From: JBAZYV01 sp041658345
GTDB lineage: Bacteria; Patescibacteriota; Gracilibacteria; UBA1369; 2-02-FULL-48-14
DNA: 64,000 nt
Direction: 5' to 3'
NCBI GenBank assembly: GCA_041658345.1
Contig: JBBAAK010000001.1
Coordinates: forward strand, 186,001 to 250,000
How positions within the stretch are numbered: position 1 is the first letter of the stretch; the number at the start of each line of letters is the position of its first letter. Position numbers and translations under genes: made by a program. Below are positions 31,920 to 39,772 of the stretch, in pieces. The notes beneath the pieces are model-generated. The model ran no database searches and was not told the DNA's origin. It worked only from the letters and a program-made list of their open reading frames with translations.

Positions 31920-34117
31920 ATCTCATTACCTTCCTTAAAAAGAGCATCGAGAACAAATTGTCACTACCGATCCAGGTTGAGTTTATTCGTGACAAGAAAA
32001 ATATAACTCCGCAGGAATTGGCGCTAGCAGTGAAATTTTTGATGAGTAAAATGACAAAAAAATATGAGGCAGTGGACGCTATAGATGTCTGTGGAACAGG
32101 TGGTTCTGGTTTGCACAGAATAAATACATCGACGATTTCCGCATTCATATTGGCTACTTTAGGAGTTAACGTAGCAAAACACGGCAACAAAGCTGGAAGC
32201 GGGCGCTTTGGAAGTTTTGATCTATTGGAAGGGATTGGAATAGATATTTTTAACAATAAAGCAAAAAATCTGACTTTTTTATATGCTAGGAATTACCATC
32301 CTGTGATGAAATATTTTGCAGAAGTAAGGAGAAAGATAGCCACACCAACATTTTTCAATTTATTGGGACCTCTTTTAAATCCTGCTCAAACGAAGAGACA
32401 AATAATAGGAACGGCATTTAAGAATCAAATGACCTTAATAGCAGAAACCTGCCGATTGATTGGCAAAGAGAAAGTGTATGTCATTTGCGGAGAAGATGGC
32501 CTTGATGAGGTAACTCTAACGGGGAAAACATATGTAACAGAATTGAATAAAGGGGCAATCAAAAACTATACCATTGAGCCAAAAGACTTTGGCATTAAAG
32601 AGGCTGACTTTTCCGAGATAAAAGGCGGTTCCCCAAAAATAAATATAGAAATCGCTTTAAAAATTCTCAATGGAAAATGTAAAAGTAGACACGTTGATTT
32701 AGTGCTAATTAATTGTGCCCTTGCGCTACAATTGGCAGGAAGAGTTAAAGATCTAAAAAATGGTTATACCTTGGCTAAAAAAGCGATTGAAAGTGGCGTG
32801 GTTTTTGAGAAATATCAAGAATGCAAAATGCCTGACATTCTGAAAAAAATTGTGGAAGGGATACCAATCCTGCAAAAATCAGACCGAGATTTTTATGCGG
32901 GAATAAACAAAAGAGGTGTATCTCTAATCGCGGAAATAAAGAAGCAGTCGCCGAGCAAAGGCATAATAGCAAAACAAGATTTTTCACCTTCCGGCATAGC
33001 TAAAAATTATGAAAAATCTGGTGCGGATGCAATATCAGTGGTGTGTGAGAAGAATTTTTTTGGAGGTTCTCTGTCTTATATGAAAAAGGCTAGAGAAAAT
33101 ACTAAATTTACTCCAATACTTTGCAAAGATTTCATAGTAGATGAATGCCAAATTTATGAAGCGAGAAAGTATGGGGCAGATGCGATCCTATTGATAGCAA
33201 CAATACTCACTGAGGCGAAAATTAAAAGTTTTGCTGAGATAGCTAAGAGCCTCAATATGGATGTGTTGTGTGAAGTCCATAATTTGGAGGAATTGGAAAA
33301 AGTGCTAAAAACTCCGGTAAGAATAATCGGCATAAATAATAGGGATTTGAGAACATTTAAAGTTGATTTGAGCACAACGGAAAAAATTGCAAAACACGTC
33401 CCAAAAGATAAATTGCTTGTTTCGGAAAGTGGCATCCTAACGAGAGATGACATCAAACACCTTCCAAAAAGAGTTGATGCCGTGCTTGTAGGGACAGCCT
33501 TAATGCAGGGGGCTTCGGCTAACAAACTTGCCTCAACAAAAATCAAAATATGCGGAGTTAGGACTGTAAAAGTGGCTAAATTTTGTGAGGAGAATGGCGT
33601 TGACTTTGTTGGGTTGAATTTTGTCCCTACGAGCAGGAGGAAAATTGATGGAAAACGAGCTCAAGAAATATCAAAATGCCTAAAAAACACCAAAAAGGTC
33701 GGTGTTTTCCAAAATCAATCGTTACAACAAGTGAATACGCTTTCAAGAGATCTGGATTTTGTGCAACTTTGTGGAAATGAATCAATTGAATATGTAAAAA
33801 AATGCAAAAAACCAGTCATAAAAACAATTTCTTTAGAGAGCCAAAAAGATTTAATGCTGGCCGAAAAGTATTATCCGCATGTTGCATATATATTTTTTGA
33901 TAGTACCAAACCAGGAAGCGGGGAAACTTTTGACTACAAACTACTCAAAGACTTTACTCATCCATTTTTTATAAGTGGTGGGCTTAACTCTAGGACCTTG
34001 GGTTTGGCTCTCAAGATGTCACCACTTGGACTAGACGTGGCAAGTGGCGCTGAAACCAATGGGCAAATAGATCCAGCAAAAATTGAATTAATCCTTAAAC
34101 AATTAAAACTATGTTAG
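31916..34117 (+). CDS. trifunctional fusion TrpD-TrpC-TrpF
   Basis: A 733-residue protein for three consecutive tryptophan steps. Residues 1-300 are anthranilate phosphoribosyltransferase (D-V-C-G-T-G-G-S-G at 57-65, A-K-H-G-N-K at 87-92, I-N-T-S-T at 69-73). Residues about 301-538 are indole-3-glycerol phosphate synthase (L-I-A-E-I-K-K-Q-S-P-S-K-G at 337-349, K-D-F near 404, G-I-N-N-R-D-L near 472). Residues 542-733 are phosphoribosylanthranilate isomerase (K-I-C-G-V-R at 544-549 with catalytic Cys546, G-L-D-V-A-S-G-A-E at 705-713). C-F fusions are common; the three-part D-C-F form is unusual. The TrpF Q-L-H-G-D motif reads Q-L-C-G-N. Confidence 0.93.
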   Translation: MNLITFLKKSIENKLSLPIQVEFIRDKKNITPQELALAVKFLMSKMTKKYEAVDAIDVCGTGGSGLHRINTSTISAFILATLGVNVAKHGNKAGSGRFGSFDLLEGIGIDIFNNKAKNLTFLYARNYHPVMKYFAEVRRKIATPTFFNLLGPLLNPAQTKRQIIGTAFKNQMTLIAETCRLIGKEKVYVICGEDGLDEVTLTGKTYVTELNKGAIKNYTIEPKDFGIKEADFSEIKGGSPKINIEIALKILNGKCKSRHVDLVLINCALALQLAGRVKDLKNGYTLAKKAIESGVVFEKYQECKMPDILKKIVEGIPILQKSDRDFYAGINKRGVSLIAEIKKQSPSKGIIAKQDFSPSGIAKNYEKSGADAISVVCEKNFFGGSLSYMKKARENTKFTPILCKDFIVDECQIYEARKYGADAILLIATILTEAKIKSFAEIAKSLNMDVLCEVHNLEELEKVLKTPVRIIGINNRDLRTFKVDLSTTEKIAKHVPKDKLLVSESGILTRDDIKHLPKRVDAVLVGTALMQGASANKLASTKIKICGVRTVKVAKFCEENGVDFVGLNFVPTSRRKIDGKRAQEISKCLKNTKKVGVFQNQSLQQVNTLSRDLDFVQLCGNESIEYVKKCKKPVIKTISLESQKDLMLAEKYYPHVAYIFFDSTKPGSGETFDYKLLKDFTHPFFISGGLNSRTLGLALKMSPLGLDVASGAETNGQIDPAKIELILKQLKLC

Positions 34118-34911
34118 TAATTACAAAAAAATACAAACTTGTAAGTAGAGATTTCTGTCCAAAAAATACTTTAGTTAAAGTTGGCAAAAAAATCGTATTT
34201 GGAGGTAAGGAACCGGTAATAATCGCTGGCCCGTGTGCAATCGAATCATATAAACAGTTACTGGAAATAGCGAGGGCCGTAAAAAAAATGGGGGCACATA
34301 TGCTCCGAGGTGGAGCTTATAAACCAAGGACTTCGCCTTATTCGTTCCAGGGTTTGGAAGAAGAAGGTTTGATAATAATGAAAAAAGTGTCCGATGAAGT
34401 TGGCATACCAATTGTGAGTGAAATAGTATCAACGGATAATTTGGCTTTGTTCGAAAAATACATGGATATGATCCAAATCGGCTCTAGAAATATGCATAAT
34501 TTTGATCTCTTGAAAAAAGTCGCCAAGTTGAATAAACCGATCCTACTCAAAAGGGGAATGTCGGCAACCATGGAGGAGTTTCTGCTCGCGGCAGAGTATA
34601 TATTAAAAGAAGGGAATCCTAATGTTGTTTTATGTGAGAGGGGCATAAGAACTTTTGAGCAATCAACCAGAAACATACTTGACCTAAATACACTTGCGCT
34701 AATTAAACTGGAATCGCATCTCCCAATAATAGTGGACCCAAGCCACGCCGCAGGTAGGTATGACATTGTTGCTCCACTAGCAAAGGCAGGAATAGCAGCA
34801 GGCGCTGATGGGCTAATTATTGAAGTACATAATGATCCTGCGAATGCGCTTTCTGACGGAGGGCAGTCTCTAACTTTTGAGTCATTTAAATCACTAATTG
34901 AAAATTTATGA
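34111..34911 (+). CDS. aroF: DAHP synthase, type Ib (AroA/KDO8P-like)
   Basis: A 266-residue DAHP synthase of the small Ib subfamily. It has I-I-A-G-P-C-A-I-E-S, R-G-G-A-Y-K-P-R-T-S-P-Y-S-F-Q-G, Q-I-G-S-R-N-M, L-K-R-G-M-S-A-T, C-E-R-G-I-R-T-F and D-P-S-H-A-A-G-R. A short N-terminal segment replaces the ferredoxin-like regulatory domain of Thermotoga-type enzymes. It lies between trpF and trpB, with overlaps on both sides, so its output is tied to Trp supply. The type Ia enzyme in the aromatic operon gives a second, separately controlled entry point. Confidence 0.92.
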   Translation: MLVITKKYKLVSRDFCPKNTLVKVGKKIVFGGKEPVIIAGPCAIESYKQLLEIARAVKKMGAHMLRGGAYKPRTSPYSFQGLEEEGLIIMKKVSDEVGIPIVSEIVSTDNLALFEKYMDMIQIGSRNMHNFDLLKKVAKLNKPILLKRGMSATMEEFLLAAEYILKEGNPNVVLCERGIRTFEQSTRNILDLNTLALIKLESHLPIIVDPSHAAGRYDIVAPLAKAGIAAGADGLIIEVHNDPANALSDGGQSLTFESFKSLIENL

Positions 34912-36128
34912 AAAACTTAAAAAAATATATTTTGAATAAATCAGGTCGTTTTGGCCAATACGGAGGTAGGTACGTTCCGGAAATGTTAATTCCGATAATG
35001 GAGGAATTGGAAGAATCTTTTTATAAATACAAAAAAGATCCCGGTTTTAAAAAAGAATTATCCGACCTATACAAGAATTATTCCGGCCGACCAACCCCTC
35101 TATATTTTTGTGAAAATTTGACTAATAAACTTGGTGGAGCAAAAATTTTTATGAAAAATGAAGGGCTGAATCACACCGGGGCGCATAAAATCAATCACTG
35201 CTTGGGGCAAGGGCTTTTGGCAAAGAGGATGAATAAAAAAAGAATTATTGCGGAAACTGGAGCCGGGCAACATGGGCTTGCAACTGCAACAATTTGCGCA
35301 AAACTTGGATTGCCGTGCACGATTTATATGGGGGCAAAGGATTACCAAAGGCAACTCCCAAATGTTTTTTGGATGGAAAGACTTGGGGCAAAAGTAGTAG
35401 TGGTAGAAACGGGAGGCCGAATACTACGTGATGCTATTAATACGGCGTTAAAAGATTTAATTTCAAATCCAAAAGATACACATTATCTACTTGGGACGGT
35501 TTGTGGTCCCCATCCATATCCGGCAATGAATGCTTATTTTCAGAGCATAATTGGGAAAGAAGCCCGCAAACAAATACTTAAACAAACGGGGAAGTTACCG
35601 GATTATTTAGTGGCTTGCATGGGAGGAGGAAGCAACGCTATCGGCCTTTTTCATGATTTTCTCGATGACAAAGGAATTAGGATGATAGGCGTGGAGGCGG
35701 GTGGTAAAGGAATAAAGGAGAATGACAAACAGTGTGACCATGCTGCCAGGTTTCAGACCGGGAGAACTGGCGTGGCGGAAGGATTCAAATCATATTTTTT
35801 ACAAAACAAAGATGGCCAGCTTAAAAATACCTTTAGCATATCCGCAGGGCTTGATTATTCGGGAGTTGGCCCACAGCTGGCCTATCTTAAAGAGATAGGC
35901 AGAATAGGAACTTCATATGCCCTGGACGATGAGGTACTTAAGGCATACAAACTTTTAGCAAAAGAAGAAGGTATATTCGCAGCATTAGAATCGTCACATG
36001 CGGTAGCGGAAGTCATAAAACTGGCTCCAAAACTGCCAAAGGACAAAATCATAGTATTCAACTGCTCTGGTCGCGGAGATAAAGACCTTTTTATTTTGAG
36101 TGAAAAATTTAACTTCAAACTATTATGA
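34908..36128 (+). CDS. trpB: tryptophan synthase beta chain
   Basis: A 406-residue PLP enzyme condensing indole and serine. It has F-G-Q-Y-G-G-R-Y-V-P-E, the PLP lysine Lys94 in H-T-G-A-H-K-I-N, E-T-G-A-G-Q-H-G, the phosphate loop G-G-G-S-N-A-I-G and the C-terminal S-G-R-G-D-K-D. This is the canonical TrpB1 type that partners TrpA. Overlaps trpA by 4 bases. Confidence 0.96.
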   Translation: MKNLKKYILNKSGRFGQYGGRYVPEMLIPIMEELEESFYKYKKDPGFKKELSDLYKNYSGRPTPLYFCENLTNKLGGAKIFMKNEGLNHTGAHKINHCLGQGLLAKRMNKKRIIAETGAGQHGLATATICAKLGLPCTIYMGAKDYQRQLPNVFWMERLGAKVVVVETGGRILRDAINTALKDLISNPKDTHYLLGTVCGPHPYPAMNAYFQSIIGKEARKQILKQTGKLPDYLVACMGGGSNAIGLFHDFLDDKGIRMIGVEAGGKGIKENDKQCDHAARFQTGRTGVAEGFKSYFLQNKDGQLKNTFSISAGLDYSGVGPQLAYLKEIGRIGTSYALDDEVLKAYKLLAKEEGIFAALESSHAVAEVIKLAPKLPKDKIIVFNCSGRGDKDLFILSEKFNFKLL

Positions 36129-36895
36129 AATTAATGACGCACATAGTTGCCGGCTATCCGACGACGGAAGAATCAGAAAAAATTGCGATGGCAATGTACG
36201 AGTCAGGAGCATCTTTTATAGAAGTGCAAATGCCTTTTTCTGATCCAATTGCTGATGGCCCCACAATAATGAAAGCGAATGAGATCGCTCTACAAAATGG
36301 TATGACCACACAAAAGTGCCTGAAGATCGTAAAGAGACTAAAAAGGAAAATTAAAATCCCGATTTTAATAATGACATACTTCAATATCGTCTTTAATTAT
36401 GGCTTGGAAAAATTCTGCGAAGACGCTTCGAATGCCGGAGTGTATGGGCTTATCATCCCGGATATTCCGATTGATGAAGAGAAACATGAACACTACGTTG
36501 ATTTTTGCAGAAAAAATAATTTACATCCGATACAAGTGATATCACCGATAACGTCATCTTTAAGGCTGAAGACTATAAGCAAGGTCGCGAGCGGTTTTGT
36601 GTATTGTATATCTACGCATGGAACGACTGGGGTAAGAGCACAAATGGATTCTAACTTAGGAAAATATCTCAAAAATGTGCGAAAATACATAAAAATACCT
36701 TTGGCGGTTGGGTTTGGCGTCTCTAGCAAGGAGCAGGTTGAACTTTTGGATAAAAGTGCCGATATAGTTGTTATCGGAAGTAAGATTATCGACCTCTATA
36801 AGGAAGCAAAAATGGACAAAATTGGGGCAATAAAAAACTTTTTAAAAACAATTATGAGAGTCAATCCGCTTTACAAAAAGCAAAACTTGTCATAA
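36125..36895 (+). CDS. trpA: tryptophan synthase alpha chain
   Basis: A 256-residue TIM barrel that releases indole from indole-3-glycerol phosphate. The catalytic pair lies in F-I-E-V-Q-M-P-F-S-D-P-I-A-D-G-P (Glu33, Asp44). The N-terminus begins directly with M-K-L-M-T-H-I-V-A-G-Y-P, so the first helix common in other TrpA proteins is missing (about 15 residues). The phosphate site has V-G-F-G-V-S-S and V-V-I-G-S-K. Last gene of the trp operon; the L10 leader begins right after. Confidence 0.93.
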   Translation: MKLMTHIVAGYPTTEESEKIAMAMYESGASFIEVQMPFSDPIADGPTIMKANEIALQNGMTTQKCLKIVKRLKRKIKIPILIMTYFNIVFNYGLEKFCEDASNAGVYGLIIPDIPIDEEKHEHYVDFCRKNNLHPIQVISPITSSLRLKTISKVASGFVYCISTHGTTGVRAQMDSNLGKYLKNVRKYIKIPLAVGFGVSSKEQVELLDKSADIVVIGSKIIDLYKEAKMDKIGAIKNFLKTIMRVNPLYKKQNLS

Positions 36896-36904
36896 GATAC
36901 CGCT

Positions 36905-37036
36905 TGCGTTGAAGACCGTAGGCGATTCCAGGTTAAAAGCCTGGGATGGAAGCCCTACCGAGATGCTTATAAGTCGTTTGCTCATGTAAAAGTGAGCTAG
37001 TGCAACATCTTAAGCCAGCGCGGGTTGAGATTTTTT
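36905..37036 (+). ncRNA. ribosomal protein L10 leader RNA
   Basis: The core GUUGAAGACCGUAGGCG near 36908-36924 and CCUACCGAGAUGC near 36954-36966 are hallmarks of the L10 leader. GTAGG pairs with CCTAC, enclosing a CCAGG/CCTGG hairpin; a further GCTCA/TGAGC hairpin lies at about 36980-36997. In other bacteria the L10-L12 complex binds this RNA and represses its own operon. The element begins within about 20 bases of the trpA stop, so the rplJ promoter must lie in trpA or be shared. Confidence 0.85.
37007..37036 (+). terminator. terminator/attenuator at the end of the L10 leader
   Basis: AUCUUAAGCC (37007-37016) pairs with GGGUUGAGAU (37022-37031) at nine of ten positions, followed by six T. 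It is 37 bases before rplJ, the place of an attenuator as in the Bacillus L10 leader; it would also end trp transcripts. Confidence 0.65.
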
Positions 37037-37072
37037 GGTCGGCTCGGCTCTAAACTAAACAATTTTGTACAT

Positions 37073-37597
37073 ATGGCAACAACTCGCCTAAAAAAAGAAG
37101 AAGTCCTAAAAGAACTCATTGAAAAGTTTTCTCGGGCAAAATCCGTGGCTTTTGGCCAATATTCCGGATTAACCATGGAACAGCTTTCAAAAATGCGCAA
37201 TGAAATGCGTAAAAACAGCGTTGAATTTAAAGTTGCAAAAAAGACTTTATTTAAGATTGCTGCTAAAGAGCAAGGGCTTGAACTTCCGGACGATATTATG
37301 GAGGGTACTTGTGGCGTTGCTTTCTCTTTTGAAGATAGCATCGCAGGTCCTCGTATTATCAAAAAAATGTCTAAGAATTTTGAAGCACTCAAACTTATGG
37401 GTGGAATCATGGAAGGAAAAGTCATGACAGTTTCACAAATGAAAGAAATTGCTGACCTACCGTCCAAAGAAGAACTTCTTACAAAATTTGCTCTACTCTT
37501 GCGTGCTCCTCTCCAAAGTTTTTATGGAGCATTGCAAACCCCGCTTGGATCTTTTGCTCGTGGCTTAAAGGCTTACGCAGAAAAGAAACCAGCTTAA
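37073..37597 (+). CDS. rplJ: 50S ribosomal protein L10
   Basis: A 174-residue stalk-base protein. I chose the ATG at 37073; the frame is open from 37025 but the added part overlaps the leader. It begins M-A-T-T-R-L-K-K-E-E-V and has the usual V-A-F-G-Q-Y-S-G-L-T and V-A-K-K-T-L-F-K segments. The C-terminal helix that binds L7/L12 dimers is present. rplL follows after 27 bases. Confidence 0.94.
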   Translation: MATTRLKKEEVLKELIEKFSRAKSVAFGQYSGLTMEQLSKMRNEMRKNSVEFKVAKKTLFKIAAKEQGLELPDDIMEGTCGVAFSFEDSIAGPRIIKKMSKNFEALKLMGGIMEGKVMTVSQMKEIADLPSKEELLTKFALLLRAPLQSFYGALQTPLGSFARGLKAYAEKKPA

Positions 37598-37624
37598 TTT
37601 TATTTAAATTTAACTTTTATAATT

Positions 37625-38023
37625 ATGTCAGACGAAGCAAAAATCGAGCTTTCCAAAGAAGAAAAGGCTCTTATAGACGCTTTGGAAAAGCTAAACATTG
37701 TTTCTCTTAACAATGTTGTTAAGTTCATGGAAGAGGAATACGGAATCTCTGCTGCTCCAGTTGCAGTTGCAGGTCCAGCTGCTGGTGGCGCAGGTGCTCC
37801 AGCTGAAGAAGAAAAATCTTCTTTCAACGTTAAACTAGTTGATAGCGGAGCTCAAAAGATTGGTGTAATCAAGGTGGTTCGCGAACTTACAGGTCTTGGT
37901 CTTAAAGAGGCTAAGGATGTTACAGATGCTTGCGGAATGGTTATGGAAAATGTTGACAAGGCTAAAGCTGAAGAAGCTAAAAAGGCTCTTGAAGGTGCAG
38001 GTGCTAAGGTTGAATTACAGTAA
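37625..38023 (+). CDS. rplL: 50S ribosomal protein L7/L12
   Basis: A 132-residue stalk protein with an N-terminal dimer domain, an Ala/Gly/Pro-rich hinge (about 45-65) and the highly conserved C-terminal domain (F-N-V-K-L-V-D-S-G-A-Q-K-I-G-V-I-K-V-V-R-E-L-T-G-L-G-L-K-E-A-K). An intrinsic terminator follows at once. Confidence 0.96.
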   Translation: MSDEAKIELSKEEKALIDALEKLNIVSLNNVVKFMEEEYGISAAPVAVAGPAAGGAGAPAEEEKSSFNVKLVDSGAQKIGVIKVVRELTGLGLKEAKDVTDACGMVMENVDKAKAEEAKKALEGAGAKVELQ

Positions 38024-38045
38024 TTTTTGATTGTTTAGAATTTAG

Positions 38046-38073
38046 AAGACCCTCAGGAATGGGGGTCTTTTTT
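38046..38073 (+). terminator. intrinsic terminator of rplJL
   Basis: AAGACCC and GGGTCTT form the stem around TCAGGAATGG, followed by TTTTTT. It directly precedes the end of the opposite-strand ltaE-like gene. Confidence 0.85.
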
Positions 38074-38074
38074 G

Positions 38075-39130
38075 TTAAAGTGCATTGATTGCCTCAGCGA
38101 ATGCATCAACTTCTTTTTCAGTAGTCGCCCAAGATGTAACCCATCTGTAGAAATGAGGATATTCTTTAAACTTTGCCACCGTAATGTCATTTGGTTCAAT
38201 ATAATACATAAATTTTTGGCTAAGCTTTTTATTCATTTTCTCCGAGATTAATGACCAAACAAAATTTGTCTGTACTGGAAGTACAACTTGAACTTTAGGA
38301 TTTTGTGCAATTTTCTTGTAAAGCCTTTTGGCCATTTCATTGGCTATCCTGGCATTCTTTAACCAAAGATTATTCTGAAGCAGAGCATTAATTGTGGCTG
38401 CAAAAAATCTTGATTTCGCAACTTCCTGACCAAATTGTTTGTAAATAAAATCTACATCTTTTGCCGGTTTTTGATTAAGGAAAATCAAAACATCTGCAAT
38501 CCCACCATTTTTAATACCACCCCAAGTTAAAACATCGACCCCAACATCAACTGTCATTTTTTTAATAGAAACATTGAGAGCTTGAACTGCATTTGCGATT
38601 CTGGCTCCATCCATAAAAAGGTAACATCCTCTTTTTTTACAAAACGCAGAAATTTCTCTCAACTCTGAGATCGTCCACAAAGTACCAAGTTCCGTAGGCT
38701 GAGTAATGTAAACCACTTTTGCCTGTGGGTATAAATTCCCAGTCGGTTTTTTCTCTAATATCTCTTCGATTTGCGAAACTTTTATTTTGCCGTCTTCAGT
38801 AGGAATTAGCTCTAAGGAACATCCTGCAAAACGTGGCAAAGCACCAGCCTCATAAACATTAATATGCGCGGTCGCCGGACAAATAATCGACTGATAAGGC
38901 CCAACCAAAGCCGAAAGCCCAACAATATTTGCTGCCGTGCCGGTACTAAAATTTAGGGCTTTTACTTTTTGCCCAAAAAGCTTATTGAAGTTTTCAAACA
39001 TCTTTTGGCTTTCCGGATCTTCCCTATAACTGGACATTTTTCCTCCATTCACTCTTCCAAGAGATGCCAAAACCTTGGGATGCATCCCCGGGTTGTGATC
39101 CCCTGCAAAAAATATTTGTTGAGTTTTCAT
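38075..39130 (-). CDS. low-specificity threonine aldolase / beta-eliminating lyase family
   Basis: A 351-residue PLP fold-type I protein. F-F-A-G-D-H-N-P-G-M-H-P near the start, Y-R-E-D-P-E-S, F-M-D-G-A-R-I-A-N-A and L-T-W-G-G-I-K-N-G-G around the PLP lysine match threonine aldolases, which cleave threonine to glycine and acetaldehyde. It is the last gene of the his-operon strand, 39 bases after hisIE, and may be cotranscribed. No direct role in His synthesis is known; alternative is another aromatic or hydroxy-amino-acid lyase. Confidence 0.85.
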   Translation of the reverse strand: MKTQQIFFAGDHNPGMHPKVLASLGRVNGGKMSSYREDPESQKMFENFNKLFGQKVKALNFSTGTAANIVGLSALVGPYQSIICPATAHINVYEAGALPRFAGCSLELIPTEDGKIKVSQIEEILEKKPTGNLYPQAKVVYITQPTELGTLWTISELREISAFCKKRGCYLFMDGARIANAVQALNVSIKKMTVDVGVDVLTWGGIKNGGIADVLIFLNQKPAKDVDFIYKQFGQEVAKSRFFAATINALLQNNLWLKNARIANEMAKRLYKKIAQNPKVQVVLPVQTNFVWSLISEKMNKKLSQKFMYYIEPNDITVAKFKEYPHFYRWVTSWATTEKEVDAFAEAINAL

Positions 39131-39169
39131 GTTTAGAATTTAAAGGGTTAAATAATGTCGAATGATTTT

Positions 39170-39772
39170 TTATTTCTTACGTTTTCTCAGTTCTTCCAAA
39201 ACATCAGTAAGTTTAACATTTTTTGCGATCAATAAAACCAATAAGTGGTATAAAAGATCCGCACTTTCTTCTACAATGCGTTTTTTGGATTGTTTCGTTG
39301 TGGCAATCACAACTTCCACTGCTTCTTCTCCGAATTTTTTTGCGATTTCGGTAATTCCTTTTTTAAAAAGCGAAGTCGTGTAAGAATTTTCGGGCATATT
39401 TTTTTGCCGATCTTTGATTAAATCATACAATTCGTGCAGGAAATTGACGTTAGATTTACAAGTACCAAAACAAGAATTAGTTCCTTTGTGGCAAGTTGGT
39501 CCAACCGGATCCGCCTGAATTAATATCGCATCTCCATCACAATCAATTTGGATATTTTTTAATTTCAAAATATTACCGGAGGTTTCGCCTTTCTGCCAAA
39601 TACGATTTTTGGAACGACTCCAAAAAGTTACGTTGCCGGTTTTGATAGTTGCTTTTAAGGATTCTTCGCTCATGTATCCGAGCATCAAAATTTCGGCATT
39701 ATTTACGTTTTGTATTATTGTCGGGATAAGCCCGTTCATTTTTTTGAAATTTAACTTTTTAGTATTAATCAT
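39170..39772 (-). CDS. hisIE: bifunctional phosphoribosyl-AMP cyclohydrolase / phosphoribosyl-ATP pyrophosphatase
   Basis: A 200-residue fusion for steps 2 and 3. Residues 1-108 are HisI (A-E-I-L-M-L-G-Y-M, the zinc/metal motif D-C-D-G-D-A and C-H-K-G-T-N-S-C-F). Residues about 110-200 are HisE (L-Y-D-L-I-K-D-R, E-E-A-V-E-V-V-I-A, E-S-A-D-L-L-Y-H). The order I-E is the common bacterial arrangement. It overlaps the HisA-HisF gene by 4 bases. Confidence 0.93.
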   Translation of the reverse strand: MINTKKLNFKKMNGLIPTIIQNVNNAEILMLGYMSEESLKATIKTGNVTFWSRSKNRIWQKGETSGNILKLKNIQIDCDGDAILIQADPVGPTCHKGTNSCFGTCKSNVNFLHELYDLIKDRQKNMPENSYTTSLFKKGITEIAKKFGEEAVEVVIATTKQSKKRIVEESADLLYHLLVLLIAKNVKLTDVLEELRKRKK

